Source: Tritrichomonas musculus
Lineage: Eukaryota; Parabasalia; Tritrichomonadida; Tritrichomonadidae
Assembly (NCBI GenBank): GCA_039105265.1
Contig: JAPFFF010000048.1
Location: 682,001-746,000 of the forward strand
Length of the DNA stretch: 64,000 nt
Reading direction: 5' to 3'
Shown: positions 19,410-30,003 of the stretch, piece after piece
Layout of the letters: each line of letters starts with the position of its first letter
Numbering within the stretch: position 1 is the first letter of the stretch
Translations under genes and position numbers: made by a program
Notes under the pieces: generated by a model
What the model saw: the letters and a program-made list of their open reading frames with translations, nothing else
Databases searched by the model: none
Told to the model about the DNA's origin: nothing

Positions 19410-20182
19410 AAAGTAATTGTAAAGCATAATTTTTTATGAGTTACATGAACAGTATTTAAACTAAAATATAATAATGTTTGATCAATAAATATATTTAAAC
19501 ATCAAAATTCATAATTTTTTTTATCTTCAGACAAAGTTTAGTTAGTTTTGTTTTCAATGTTTAATTTTTTTTGGCGAAATGAAAAAGTATTGAAAATTCG
19601 AAGATTTTTTTGAGGCCAAAACGATCAAAAAATATGCTTTTGATTTGAGAGAGGCTCTCAAAATTACAGCTTTTTGAATAAATAAACTTTTTGAAATCAA
19701 AAAGGCAGTTTTGGCTTTAAATAATTGGCCTTTTGGCTTGTTTAAAAGGTGCCATTTTTATTCTTGGCATCATGATCTTTTCTATTAATATAATTGCAAT
19801 TTTTTTTTTATTCTAAATTATTCTATATTCTTCAATTAACTATTTTATGAAAGATGAGATTGAAAAAGATAAATGAGATAAGATGATATTAAATGAAATT
19901 GACAAAATTTGATGAGATTAGATGAGAATGATGAGATTAATTGAATTTAGAGGAGACAGATGTTTAATTTTTGAATAAATGAAAATGATGAGAATATAGA
20001 ACAGATTTGTTAACAGCATATATGAGTTCAAAAAGTTTACTTATTTAGGTATATTTTTCATCATCAAAAGTCAAAAATTCAAAATCTAGAATTTTCTTTT
20101 TAATAAAGCAAAATGTTTAAATTTTGATATTATACAGAAAAAAAACAATAGACACTTTTTGAGAATTATGTCATTTTATCTT
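19410..20182. other. Spacer with degenerate GATGAGATT repeats
   Basis: No gene is visible. Imperfect repeats of GATGAGATT/GATAAGATGA occur at about 19852-19945. Confidence 0.5.
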
Positions 20183-21709
20183 TTAAACAGTATCTATTCT
20201 ATTTTTATCTGTTTCTTTGATAGAGCTGCTTGAATTCGACCTAGACATAGAAACAGAAATATCTTCATTATCATCAACGCTTTGACTTCTTTCGTCAATA
20301 TCATCTTCAGTGTAATTTTCCTCAAGTGTGTTATCGGTTTTTGTTTCTTCAGTTTCGCTCGTCAGGCCATTCTTACCCAACTTCTTAATCTTAATAATAT
20401 CATATTCAACGTTTTCATTATCAAATTGCAAAGGATCCCAATGCTTATATTTCCAAACGCAAAAAAGAATTGCCAAAGTTAAAAAGAAAACAGCGACAAG
20501 AGCGATTGTATAAGACAGTATTCTAAAGAATTGAAGCCACGAAAGATCAGCTGATCCGAAATTTTTGACAAATAGAATTACAACACTTGATAAATATCCC
20601 ATTGAATCGCAGACGTAACTTAAAAAGCCACTATTTGCACGATAATGAAAAGCAGCTATCAAAGCGTCAAAAATTATCGAATTGAAAGGAACATAGCCCA
20701 AATATAAGCCAACACCTGAAACAATCATGAAATATAGTCCAGGCATTTTACCAGAATTATTAAGAAGTCCACACAATCCAATCAGCAATGAACCTCCGAT
20801 GATCAAAACATGATAAGCGATTAAAGTATTTATTGGCGTTTTAATGAGCATGAAGATTCCAAATGGAATGCAAACAATGAAAGCAACAATAATTTCCGAT
20901 ATTGAAAAAATTGATGGAACGCCTCCATAACCAAAAGCCTCCCACAATTCTGGGGCGAAATTGTCTCTGAAGTCTCGATAAGCAACTAAAAACATATTAA
21001 AAATAATCATGCAAATTACACCAGGACCAAAAACCTTGCAAAATCTAATTCTATCCTTATTTTCCATAACAACTCTTTCTGCTCTGCAAGCAATGTCTTC
21101 TGCATCGGGCGGAGGTATTGATTCGAGAACTAATACTGCTAATATCATTGGAATGTAAAAGATTCCTCCAACAGCCGCTGGCATCCAAAACTGATTGATT
21201 CCTTTCATTAACAATGTTTGACCAACTGATTTTACGGCTCCAGAAGCAACAATGAAAGATATTCCCATACCACTTCCAAGAAGTGCCGACGTTTTACGTC
21301 CTTCCAAATAGGAAAAGGTTAATCCCCATATTTGACCCAAGGGAAGACCATTCAGCAGCATTACAAGGCAATTATATGGACGAGGTATTGCTCCAAATAA
21401 TATTAATACTATTTCAGAAGTAGTCAAGAAAGAAATGATGCATATTCCTCGGTACTTTGGTGTAATTTCACTGACGATTTTGATTCCTGTAAATTTTGAT
21501 ATCGTGTATCCAATAATTTGAAGTGATATACCTAATATTTTAAATTGGACTCCCCATAATGAGTATCCTTCATAAGTCCCTGCTGCAAAAGGTTTTCTAT
21601 ACGAATACATACAAAAGTAAGTAGTAAATCCTGCTAATACTGCAACGATATTAAGTACAATTTTACTTTTTTCACAAGATCGTGTAATAAAATTGTTTAG
21701 ATTAGGCAT
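20183..21709 (-). CDS. DUF5690-like major-facilitator-type membrane transporter
   Basis: The intact 508-residue product has about 12 hydrophobic segments and a long acidic, Ser-rich cytosolic tail (from about residue 430; ETEETKTDNTLEE, SMSRSNSSSS). The first loop reads CMYSYRKPFAAGTYEG, then LWGVQFKILG and IGYTISKFTGIKIVSE. As I recall, this combination marks the DUF5690 branch of MFS-like proteins, otherwise familiar from Bacteroidetes. The substrate is unknown; the RKPFAAGTYEG loop is the probable signature near the substrate path. The gene is intronless, less AT-rich than its flanks, and lies alone on its strand with the next gene 480 bases away. A bacterial origin is possible but cannot be shown here. 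The eukaryote-style acidic tail argues that it is a resident gene and not contamination. Confidence 0.75.
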   Translation of the reverse strand: MPNLNNFITRSCEKSKIVLNIVAVLAGFTTYFCMYSYRKPFAAGTYEGYSLWGVQFKILGISLQIIGYTISKFTGIKIVSEITPKYRGICIISFLTTSEIVLILFGAIPRPYNCLVMLLNGLPLGQIWGLTFSYLEGRKTSALLGSGMGISFIVASGAVKSVGQTLLMKGINQFWMPAAVGGIFYIPMILAVLVLESIPPPDAEDIACRAERVVMENKDRIRFCKVFGPGVICMIIFNMFLVAYRDFRDNFAPELWEAFGYGGVPSIFSISEIIVAFIVCIPFGIFMLIKTPINTLIAYHVLIIGGSLLIGLCGLLNNSGKMPGLYFMIVSGVGLYLGYVPFNSIIFDALIAAFHYRANSGFLSYVCDSMGYLSSVVILFVKNFGSADLSWLQFFRILSYTIALVAVFFLTLAILFCVWKYKHWDPLQFDNENVEYDIIKIKKLGKNGLTSETEETKTDNTLEENYTEDDIDERSQSVDDNEDISVSMSRSNSSSSIKETDKNRIDTV

Positions 21710-22192
21710 TTTTTTTAATGGAGAATCTTGAAAAATAATAATGTGAAATCATTTAATCTTATTTTATTTTTTGGGTTATTTTTCAAAAGTCATTCAATTT
21801 TGAATTATATCAACATAAAAATTGAATACTTTCTAACAAAAAACTGTTTGATAGAGTGAATTGAAAGTTTGATATGATTTTGATAGACTTGATGGTTTGA
21901 AATGTAAAAGAATATATATACGATTTTGACAAATTGAAAAAATAATAATAATAATAATAATAAATGAAAAATAAAAAATGCTTTTCCACTTTCAATTTTG
22001 TAATATAAGGTTTTGATAGTTTTTCTGTAAAAGTTCAAACAGATGTTTAATATAACGACAATGCAAACTACTTTATGTAATACTCTCAACTGATTACAAG
22101 AACATATAAAAATTAATTCAAATTTTGTTGTATATTATAATCTATTAAAACTCAAATAAATAATATTTGTTAATCATTTCGTCCGTTATATC
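21710..22192. other. Spacer with (AAT)n microsatellite
   Basis: AT-rich promoter region of the transporter. An (ATA)n run lies at about 21942-21963. Confidence 0.5.
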
Positions 22193-23854
22193 TCAATGTA
22201 GCTCTTCGAAATATGGCTGTGGGTAATCAATATTGCAGAGATTTTTTAATATATTGGCTGACTTAGCATGTCCTTTTTTCGATGCTTTTTCAAAGTATTT
22301 CTTTGCAACGTATAGAGACATTTCGCAGTCTTCGATTGTGTCGAAACAAATTCGCGCCTCTTCATAGAAGTAGCTATTTTTTCCATCAAGAATGAAAATG
22401 CTTTCTCTTCCTTCTTTCAACAATCTTTTTCTCTTTTTGATTCCAATTTTCTTAGTTGAAAAACCAGTGAGAATTTTAGCATAAGCAAAAATTGAATTTT
22501 TATGAACGAGTGGAAGCAACTTTGTAATGAAAAGCAGCAATAGCTTTATTCTTTTTCACTCCTTTTCCATGTTTGTAAGTGTTTCCAAGCAAAGCAAAGC
22601 AAATGCTGCTAATGAGTTGAAATCACAAGCAATATTTATAAGTTCAATGCTGATTTCAAGAGCTTCTTCAATTGGTGGTTTTTTATAGAGAGCACAAGCA
22701 AGATCGCTTATTGCTGATGAATTCAGATTTTCAACTGAATCAAAAATATCTTTAGGAAGTCTTTTTTTAGTGTTTTTTATTTGATTTGATCGCTTAAAAG
22801 TTGCACCAAATTGATGAATACAACATTCATCTTCATTAACTTCTCAATATTTGGCTCAAAAGTTGGCCGTTGATCTAATGAAGTTAATGAAGATGAATAC
22901 AACATTTTCGCATTGAGTGAAGAAACTTCTCAATATTTTGCTCAAATGTTGGCCGTTAATCCGGATTAGTGTTTCACATGCTCTTTATGAACGAGTGGAA
23001 TCTTGTTGGCATTTTCTCGTTCAAAGCTGGAAGTTCTCCATTTGAAATCCTGTAATGAAAATTGGCTTCACCATTGTGTTTAATTGCTGGAACATCATTG
23101 CTGAAAACGTGATAAAAGAGCTCACAAACATCAGCTGGGAATGAATATTGTTCATCATGAATTATTTCAGGTGCAAAGAACCGAAGTGGTGGCAATTTTA
23201 CAAACTTTTCATTATCAAGAACACTTGTATCAAAGTTTGCAATTCTTGGATACAAATTGTCATCAAGTAGAATGCTTGAAAATGTCAAATCACGAAGGAT
23301 AATTTTGTGTTGATGAATAGAATTCATTCCAAATGTAATTCCAATCAAATTGATCATTTTCTTAGTGCCGTCGAGAACATTGTAATAGTCTTCAAGTGTA
23401 GAGGCTAAAGTTACTTGTACCTAAAGATCGGCTACAATCAGATCAAAAGTGTTTAGTTTATGCAAAAACTCTTGTATGGAATGGTTCTGATAAACAGCAA
23501 AAATAAATCATAGTCTTCTTGGCTTTTGTCTTCTTGAATTATAAAATTTAAGATTCGATCATGAACACCCGATTGCGAATATAATCTCAAAGGATTTTGG
23601 CAAATCGGACAACTTGCAATGTTTTGATCTCTTTCGTGACAATCAGAGCAAATAAGGTGACCATTTGGACAATACAAATAATCTTGGCTCCTGGTATGAT
23701 GGCAAAGTGCACATATAGAATCAATTGATACTTCATATAAATTGGCCTGATGCTTATTCAAAACCCGGTGGATATTATCTTGAATTTTAAAAAAATTTTT
23801 AGAACTTTTTAAAAAGATATTTGAGTTAAAAACATATGTGTACAAGGTGATCAT
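22193..23854 (-). pseudogene. RING-like / protein kinase / Sel1-repeat gene, decayed
   Basis: Three domains follow each other on the minus strand in different frames. 23854-23453: a RING-like finger (CALCHH, YCPNGHLICSDCHE, CPICQNPL). 23440-22974: the C-half of a kinase domain (YNVLDGTKKMINLIG, KIILRDLTFSSILLDDN, IANFDTS, FFAPEII) with its N-lobe missing. RPTFEPNIEKL/RPTFEQNIEKF follows twice, then Sel1 repeats (LGNTYKHGKGVKKNKAIAAF and MSLYVAKKYFEKASKKGHA). HRD became LRD and DFG became NFD, so the kinase would be inactive even if whole. Trichomonads have kinase-Sel1 fusions. Stops and at least two frameshifts indicate a relic, and the missing N-lobe suggests a chimera of a RING gene and a kinase-Sel1 gene. 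Confidence 0.65.
22842..22955 (-). repeat. 80-bp-spaced tandem duplication within the kinase C-lobe
   Basis: CAATATTTGGCTCAAAAGTT (near 22847) and CAATATTTTGCTCAAATGTT (near 22930) each precede GGCCGTTGAT or GGCCGTTAAT. On the minus strand they encode RPTFEPNIEKL and RPTFEQNIEKF. Confidence 0.7.
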
Positions 23855-25288
23855 TTCCCATGATTTTATATAATTATTATTGTTTTTAAATATAATATAT
23901 ATATTAATAAATATATATAATATAATAATAAAAAAGTATTCTTTTTATTTTAGGATAAAAGTAAATTTATATTTATTGTTATTTGAATTCAATATAATCG
24001 TATAATTTTAAAATGACGATTATCAATGATTATTTATTCACCATATAATATCGGTTATTTAATAAGGTGAATATTTAATCTTATATTAATCGTTATAACG
24101 GATTTCATTTTACTCAAGGTTAATTATTCACCTTTATATAATCAAAATAACGGATTTTTTTTTACTCGAGGTTAATTATTGACTATAATATTATCGAAAT
24201 AACGACTTTTATTTTACTCGAGGCTAATTTTTAACCATCATACTATCGTAATAACGACTTTTATTTTACTCGAGGCGAATTATTAACCATATATTTATCT
24301 GAAATATTATTTTTTTGATCTTTATTTATCTTCATATTTTCTGAAATATATATGATTAATATTTTTTATTAAATTAAAATAAGAATATAAAGATATATAT
24401 ATTTATATAATATATATTTAATTCTTAAAAACACCAAGATAATTAAATTTATTTATAAAAAATCAAAATTTTTAAGTATTTCTCTAAAAATACCGAATAA
24501 TTATTTAATATAATAATTAATCGCATATTAAATAATATAAAAAAATTAAAAATATAAAAATATAATATAAATATTTGAGAAATACCAAGATATTGTTTTA
24601 ATTATAAAAAAAACACTTCATTCATGAATATATTATCATGTTCCTTTAATATACATAAAACAACTCATAAAATAAAATTTATATAATATGAAATATATAT
24701 ATTAAATAAATAAATTGAAATATCCTCATATTAAACAAATGATCAATAATATTTCAGTTCTGAAAAATTAATGATAGAAAGATAAAACTATAAAAAATTA
24801 AAGCTATACATGATCTACATCATCATAATAATTATATCTTAAAACAATTTTACACTTTTTCCTATGAAATTTTCAAAATAAAATTTTCGCATTAATTGTA
24901 AACGGACCTTGTAATTTTATTTCCTCAAAAATATAATTGATTTTTCAACTTTTTTTTACTCCAAAAAAGATAAAAATATTTGAGAAATCTCATTGAATTC
25001 TGAGCATTGAATTGATGAACTTGTTTCGAATGTTCAAAATTATTATTCACTTTTTGGAGAAATTTTTTTAAATCATATTCATATTTAAAAATTATTTCTT
25101 TGTTAATGTATTTTTTTAAATTGTAAATTTCTAGATAATGCAAGATTTATATTTCACTTTTTGAATTATTTGTACTTATCAATTTTTTTGATATGCTGAT
25201 CAAATATAAATTGAATTCGAAAAAGGAAGATATTTTTTAATTCCTTTATGTGAATGTGAATTTCCTTTTTTATCATATCATTATTATA
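23855..25288. other. AT-rich spacer with a 52-bp minisatellite
   Basis: Apart from the tandem array at about 24045-24300 there is nothing gene-like. A 72-codon minus-strand frame near 24925-25143 is Lys/Phe/Asn-rich, as expected from composition alone. Confidence 0.5.
24045..24300 (+). repeat. 52-bp tandem repeat, about four to five copies
   Basis: The landmark ACTC(A/G)AGG recurs at about 24112, 24164, 24216 and 24268, each followed by (T/C/G)TAAT(T/A)(A/T)TT and ending with ATAACG(G/A)(A/C)TTT. The last two units are the most alike. Confidence 0.8.
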
Positions 25289-25702
25289 ATGCAAAAAGAA
25301 AATAGTGCACCAAATATCTTTGATAATTCAATGCAAAACTTGTTTTATATGAGGCAACTTGCTCAATTTTGCCCAACATCTGAATCTACGGATAATTTCT
25401 ATAAATCAAATAATGCTATTTACCCTACAAATAACTTTGAATCTAATTGTGAATATATTCCCCCATCGCCTTCTGTGAATATTGAAACTAGTATGAATAA
25501 TGGCAGCAATTATTTCCATAAAAATATTCAACAAAATCATCGTTTTGCATTTTTAATGAACGATATTAGCTCAAATAATGAGTATAATGATAACTCATTT
25601 TCATCATTTAAATTAAAATATCAATTACCAAACATTCAAATATTACGTTCGCCTGCAAAAAATTATAAACCAATTCAGGTTATTTCCTTCATGAAAAAAT
25701 GA
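25289..25702 (+). CDS. Asn/Ser-rich hypothetical protein (137 aa)
   Basis: The frame begins at ATG 25289 (MQKENSAPNIFDNS). It is polar, rich in Asn, Ser and Phe, with a Pro stretch (IPPSPSVNIE) and a basic end (SPAKNYKPIQVISFMKK). There is no signal peptide, membrane segment or recognised domain. About 100 bases further on, a 22-codon open stretch (EKVCSFKEDPIDLIKDCIES) ends at a TAA near 25870. It could be a further exon, but no GTAYGT/ACTAAC splice signals support that. The composition suggests a disordered regulatory protein or a chance frame. Confidence 0.4.
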   Translation: MQKENSAPNIFDNSMQNLFYMRQLAQFCPTSESTDNFYKSNNAIYPTNNFESNCEYIPPSPSVNIETSMNNGSNYFHKNIQQNHRFAFLMNDISSNNEYNDNSFSSFKLKYQLPNIQILRSPAKNYKPIQVISFMKK

Positions 25703-26465
25703 ATTATTTTTTTTATATAAATTAAATATGGTAATATTTATAATTTTAATTTTTCATAAAATTAATGAAATTTTATTTGTTTATTCTTATGTTGTTTTCT
25801 AGAGAAAGTTTGCTCTTTTAAAGAAGATCCAATAGATTTGATTAAAGATTGTATCGAATCATTTCAATAATTGCTAGGCTTTTGTGTCCAGCGAACTGAA
25901 TTCCCTTTTTTGACTTTTTGATAAGAGTTGTCACTTTTTTATATACAAAAAACGAGTTTTTTTATCGTGTTTTTAAAACACTTTTTTTGGATAGTTTGAT
26001 CTTTTTTTAAGAAAATAAGTTAATGACATATAATAAATAGCTATTTTATAATAAATTGCTTTTTGCAATACTATTTTAAATGAAAGCGAACAAATATTGA
26101 TACAAAAAGTTTTAAGAAATTCTATATATATTTGGTTTATTAAATTCAAATTTAATATTAAAAATTTGAGAGCCTTCCAAAATTGATACTATATGTATCC
26201 AAAATTGGACTTTTTGGATAGTATCAAGTTCTCAAAAATTATTGGATTCCTTTATAAATACGTTTGGACGCAATTATTTACCTAGCATTACTTTGATTTC
26301 TGGTTGAATCATCTATAATTTATATTTCAATTAAATATAATTTATCAAAAAAAAAGTAGGAAAATTCTCTTTTTTTATCCATCTTTCTCAAACCGCCAAA
26401 ATTGTTTCAAAAAGTTTGCTAAAAAACATATAATAAATTATCAAAAAAAAAATTAATAACTTTAA
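25703..26465. other. AT-rich spacer
   Basis: Repeated TTTTTGGATAG/ACTTTTTGGA words occur at about 25980-26230. No gene is supported. Confidence 0.5.
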
Positions 26466-28430
26466 TTATATTTCATCTGATCTAGGGAAAGAATCAGTCT
26501 TATTTTCATTTAGTGCAATTGTGTGTTCGATATCGCCCATTGTTCTATGCTTCTTGAACTTCTTTTTATCTTTTTTGATGTTGTTCAAGTAATCGTCATC
26601 GTGAAGGTGAACGGAAGGGTCTTCGACAACATCGCACACCTTGACCATTACGTCGATCACGCTTGGTTTTCTTGGCATATTTATCTTTTGTTCTTTTTCT
26701 TCTTTTTCGACTTCTTCGTTCATATTTGCATACTCAGCCTCTGCGTCCTCGGTCTTCATCAAGTTGTAGATGTTCTTCAGAGGTCCCCACAAGAAGAAAG
26801 GGCTTATTACGCAAGCAGCCGCATGAGCCAATGGGTAGCACCAAATGATTCTAGCGCCGTCATGTTTGTTGGTGTAATAAAGGACGAAATTGAAGATGAT
26901 AATTGTCATGAAATTATTAAAGAAAGACAAAATTGTTGCTCTCGGACCTCTTTGTAGAGACTGAAGCATTGATTGAGCAACCATTTTAACACTCATTATA
27001 GGACCGAGCGCGTTATTATATCTTACCATTCTTTCGGCGTATTTCAAATAGCCTTCTTCTTTTGAGAAAATCATTGCAAGTTGGCGTGGAATTGACCATG
27101 TCATGATCGACGTCAAAAGACCCCACGCTGAACAAAGCCAGAGCATATGAAATGCAAGCATTAAGAAACGCTTGTATCGCTTGGCTGCAAAGGCATACGA
27201 TGCCGCCGGAATGAATGACTGCGAAATGGCCATAAAGATGGAAAAGGTCAAATTATTGATTCGAATTGCTGCATTGAAACCAGCCATGACATTTGCAAAG
27301 TCTTCTGGATTGTTTCCTGCAGCCAGTCCCATGTATTTACGGACAACAATACTTGGAATACTACCTGACAATTGAGCAATCAAAGAGCTGAAACCAACTT
27401 TCAAGGCCGGCCAGGTGTTTGGACTGAACTTTTTCAATAGTTGATTCAATTCGGGTTTGACGCCGAATTTGTGGCAATAAAACAAAGTAATGATGATTGA
27501 CATTGGCACAAACTCTGAAAAGATTGTCGCTGTGGAGGCACCGCTGATTCCCATCTTGAAAACAAAGAGGAAAATGGGATCCAAAATTGCCATATTTAGG
27601 ACCAAACATGTCACATTTGACATCCCAAAAAGAAAAGTTCTTCCTTCGCCTTGAAGAAAGCCTCCCGAGGCGATGAAAAGACATGAACTAAAGGCACAAA
27701 TGTTCAGTGGAAGCATGTATTTAATACCAAGTTGAATAATCGTCTCATCGGCGCCAAACCAGACTGAAATTGGCCTTAATATTGGAATTAAAACCGCCGC
27801 TGTAAATGCACCACAGATAAATGACATTCTGATTAAATCTGCAATGATTTGGCCCGCTTCACTGGATCTTCCTTTACCAAATAAGAATGAAATTTGCGTC
27901 GACGCAGCAATGGCTAAGAAAAACCCAAATGATCGGCCAATGCCATCAAAGGCATTCATCATGGAAACAGCTGAAAGTCCGTCAGTTCCACAGGCCTTCG
28001 AAATCCAAATGGTTGTGATAATTCCAAAAAGTGCATTTGTAACTTGGGAAAGAAGTGGTCCAACACATAATCTAAATAAGGTAACAAGTGGTGCATGGCC
28101 TCCTAATTTACGGTCTTCTGGTGTGTAAACTCTTCTTGGTCTTTGGCCACCTTCTGGAAGGTTCTCGTTGTTATTATCTAAATTATCTAAATTGTCTTGT
28201 GAAAATAATTCCTTTTCAGATTCAATGTTGGCTTTTGAGCTGTTTTTACGGCTGAGGTTGAGATGAGAGTCAGTACTTGGCTTTGCATCAATATTAACTT
28301 TGGAACTTCCTTTTCTACTTAAGTTTGGGAGTTCATTATCACCTGGTTCAACATCAATTGAATTAACAATTTCATGATGATTAGATTCTTGAGGATTTAG
28401 AGGTTCTTCAAGAGATTTCTTATCATTCAT
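26466..28430 (-). CDS. MATE-family multidrug/toxic-compound efflux transporter
   Basis: The 654-residue product has a hydrophilic N-terminal region (1-105), a MATE core of about 12 membrane segments (about 120-560) and a Lys/Glu-rich C-terminal tail. Core motifs include GPLLSQVTNALFGIITTIWI in helix 1, LAIAASTQISFLFGKGR, ASGGFLQGEGRTFLFG and MGISGASTATIFSE, all at expected MATE positions. MATE proteins export organic cations and drugs in exchange for H+ or Na+. The N-terminal region contains a tandem motif, NLSRK(G/N)SSK(V/A)NI, twice with basic-x-Ser sites that could be phosphorylated. The gene is clearly GC-richer than its surroundings, intronless and intact, with an initiator-like TCATT 13 bases upstream of the ATG. 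The substrate and membrane location are unknown. Confidence 0.92.
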   Translation of the reverse strand: MNDKKSLEEPLNPQESNHHEIVNSIDVEPGDNELPNLSRKGSSKVNIDAKPSTDSHLNLSRKNSSKANIESEKELFSQDNLDNLDNNNENLPEGGQRPRRVYTPEDRKLGGHAPLVTLFRLCVGPLLSQVTNALFGIITTIWISKACGTDGLSAVSMMNAFDGIGRSFGFFLAIAASTQISFLFGKGRSSEAGQIIADLIRMSFICGAFTAAVLIPILRPISVWFGADETIIQLGIKYMLPLNICAFSSCLFIASGGFLQGEGRTFLFGMSNVTCLVLNMAILDPIFLFVFKMGISGASTATIFSEFVPMSIIITLFYCHKFGVKPELNQLLKKFSPNTWPALKVGFSSLIAQLSGSIPSIVVRKYMGLAAGNNPEDFANVMAGFNAAIRINNLTFSIFMAISQSFIPAASYAFAAKRYKRFLMLAFHMLWLCSAWGLLTSIMTWSIPRQLAMIFSKEEGYLKYAERMVRYNNALGPIMSVKMVAQSMLQSLQRGPRATILSFFNNFMTIIIFNFVLYYTNKHDGARIIWCYPLAHAAACVISPFFLWGPLKNIYNLMKTEDAEAEYANMNEEVEKEEKEQKINMPRKPSVIDVMVKVCDVVEDPSVHLHDDDYLNNIKKDKKKFKKHRTMGDIEHTIALNENKTDSFPRSDEI

Positions 28431-28442
28431 TTTATAATTATA

Positions 28443-28447
28443 AATGA
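28443..28447 (-). promoter_or_regulatory. Initiator-like TCATT of the MATE gene
   Basis: On the minus strand TCATTTATAA lies 13 bases before the ATG, fitting the TCAYW initiator core of trichomonads. Confidence 0.5.
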
Positions 28448-30003
28448 GTGTTCTATTTCAATAAGAATATTTTATCGGATAAACTTTTTGAAATTAAATT
28501 ATTTTATAATTTGTTAGCTATCGTAATTTCAATACTTTAATATTATATACACTCACAAATCTTATTGTAAAATAAAACATGTTATATCCTATTATAAAAT
28601 AGATTATTTTGAAAATATATTAAATATTTAAATTTAAATAAATTGATAAAAAATAATAATCATGAAAATTTGGTTTTTAATAAATATTTTATGAACAAAA
28701 AATAAATTTAATTCTTAATAATTCAAAGAACTTTCGTATATTGAAAAATATAAAATATTCTGAAAAAGTGAAAATAATCTTACAATTTTTTATAAAACAC
28801 AAAAATTATATGAGATTATTCAATTATAATGTTTTTTTTCAGTCACAATTATCAACAATTTTCAATTGATAATCGATAATTTTCGATTAAACATTATTAA
28901 TTTATCCGCCTAAAAATTTTATATATATACATTATAATATATTTAATCATATAATTATCTACTAATAAAGTTAAAATATTAAAATATCCATGATTTTCTA
29001 AGAAATGATTTAAAATATTATTCTTTATTCAAATGTACAAATATAAATAATTATATTTTAGATGGAAAATAATGAATTATTCTTTTTTACGTTTTTTTCC
29101 CCCTCCTGTTTTTATTTAAGAACAAATATATTGAAATTTCATTACTTACTTTTCAATATCATTACAAGGTTTTCTTAATTATCGTTTTCATTGAACTTCT
29201 ATTATATTGATTCAAAATGAAAGATTAAAAAGTAAGAATAACGGTTGAATATAGTTATATCATGTAAAATTTTTATACTGAAGCTATATAAATGAAAATA
29301 AAAATAGTTTTCAATCAATTGATGTTCTAGAATAAAGATCAAAGTAAAATTCAGAAACTTTCAATATCATATTTTTCAAATAAAATCAAAATATCTACAA
29401 ACCATATATTAGAATATTTGAATTTTTTCCACCTGATTTATTTTTCTGATTTTCTTCTTTGTTAAAGTTGATTTTTAGTATGAATGATAACAATTTTCAA
29501 TTTTAAGTGACGATGGATGATCAATGAAGTTATTTTCTTGCTTAAAAAAAATTGTCATCAATAAGATTGAGGATATACTGATAAAGTTCAGCAATCTAAA
29601 TAATTGAATATACTTTGTCATTGTATAAAACTGACATTCAAAAGTTGTTTGAAAATAAATTGAGACTCCGTCAGTTTCCATAATTCTAATTGTTCATATT
29701 TACTGGCATATCTGCTGAGTTCTTTGTACAAAAGATGTTTCTATCAAAATTGTAAAATTTTATTGTAATTTCATTCAATATAATTAAAAGTTAAGCCAAT
29801 AAAATGTAAAAATACAAATAGATAATGATTTATATGAAATTGAACAATGATACATCATTTTTATACCAGTTTTTTCGATTACTTTTTAATGTTTGATTAT
29901 CAATATAAATAATAAAACAATGAAATTAAAATAAATTAGAGTATTTTCTTTATATATATAATCAATTTGAATATAAGTTGAAAAATAGTATTTTGGGTTA
30001 TAA
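28448..30003. other. AT-rich spacer
   Basis: No repeats with clear boundaries and no convincing coding potential. A 68-codon minus-strand frame at 29475-29681 has no recognisable features. Confidence 0.5.

Noticed and set aside
20183-21709. Bacterial contamination as explanation for the DUF5690-like gene
   Set aside because: Flanks are continuous trichomonad-like AT-rich DNA and the protein has a long acidic Ser-rich tail unlike bacterial members.
21805-22089. 94-codon minus-strand frame next to the transporter gene
   Set aside because: Driven by an (AAT)n run and AT richness; no motif and no start context.
24045-24300. Regular repeats as a CRISPR-like array
   Set aside because: Units are directly tandem with no unique spacers, in a eukaryotic context without cas genes.
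26523-28128. Plus-strand frames opposite the MATE gene (26523-26957, 27844-28128)
   Set aside because: They are antisense by-products of a GC-richer gene with a clear family assignment on the minus strand.
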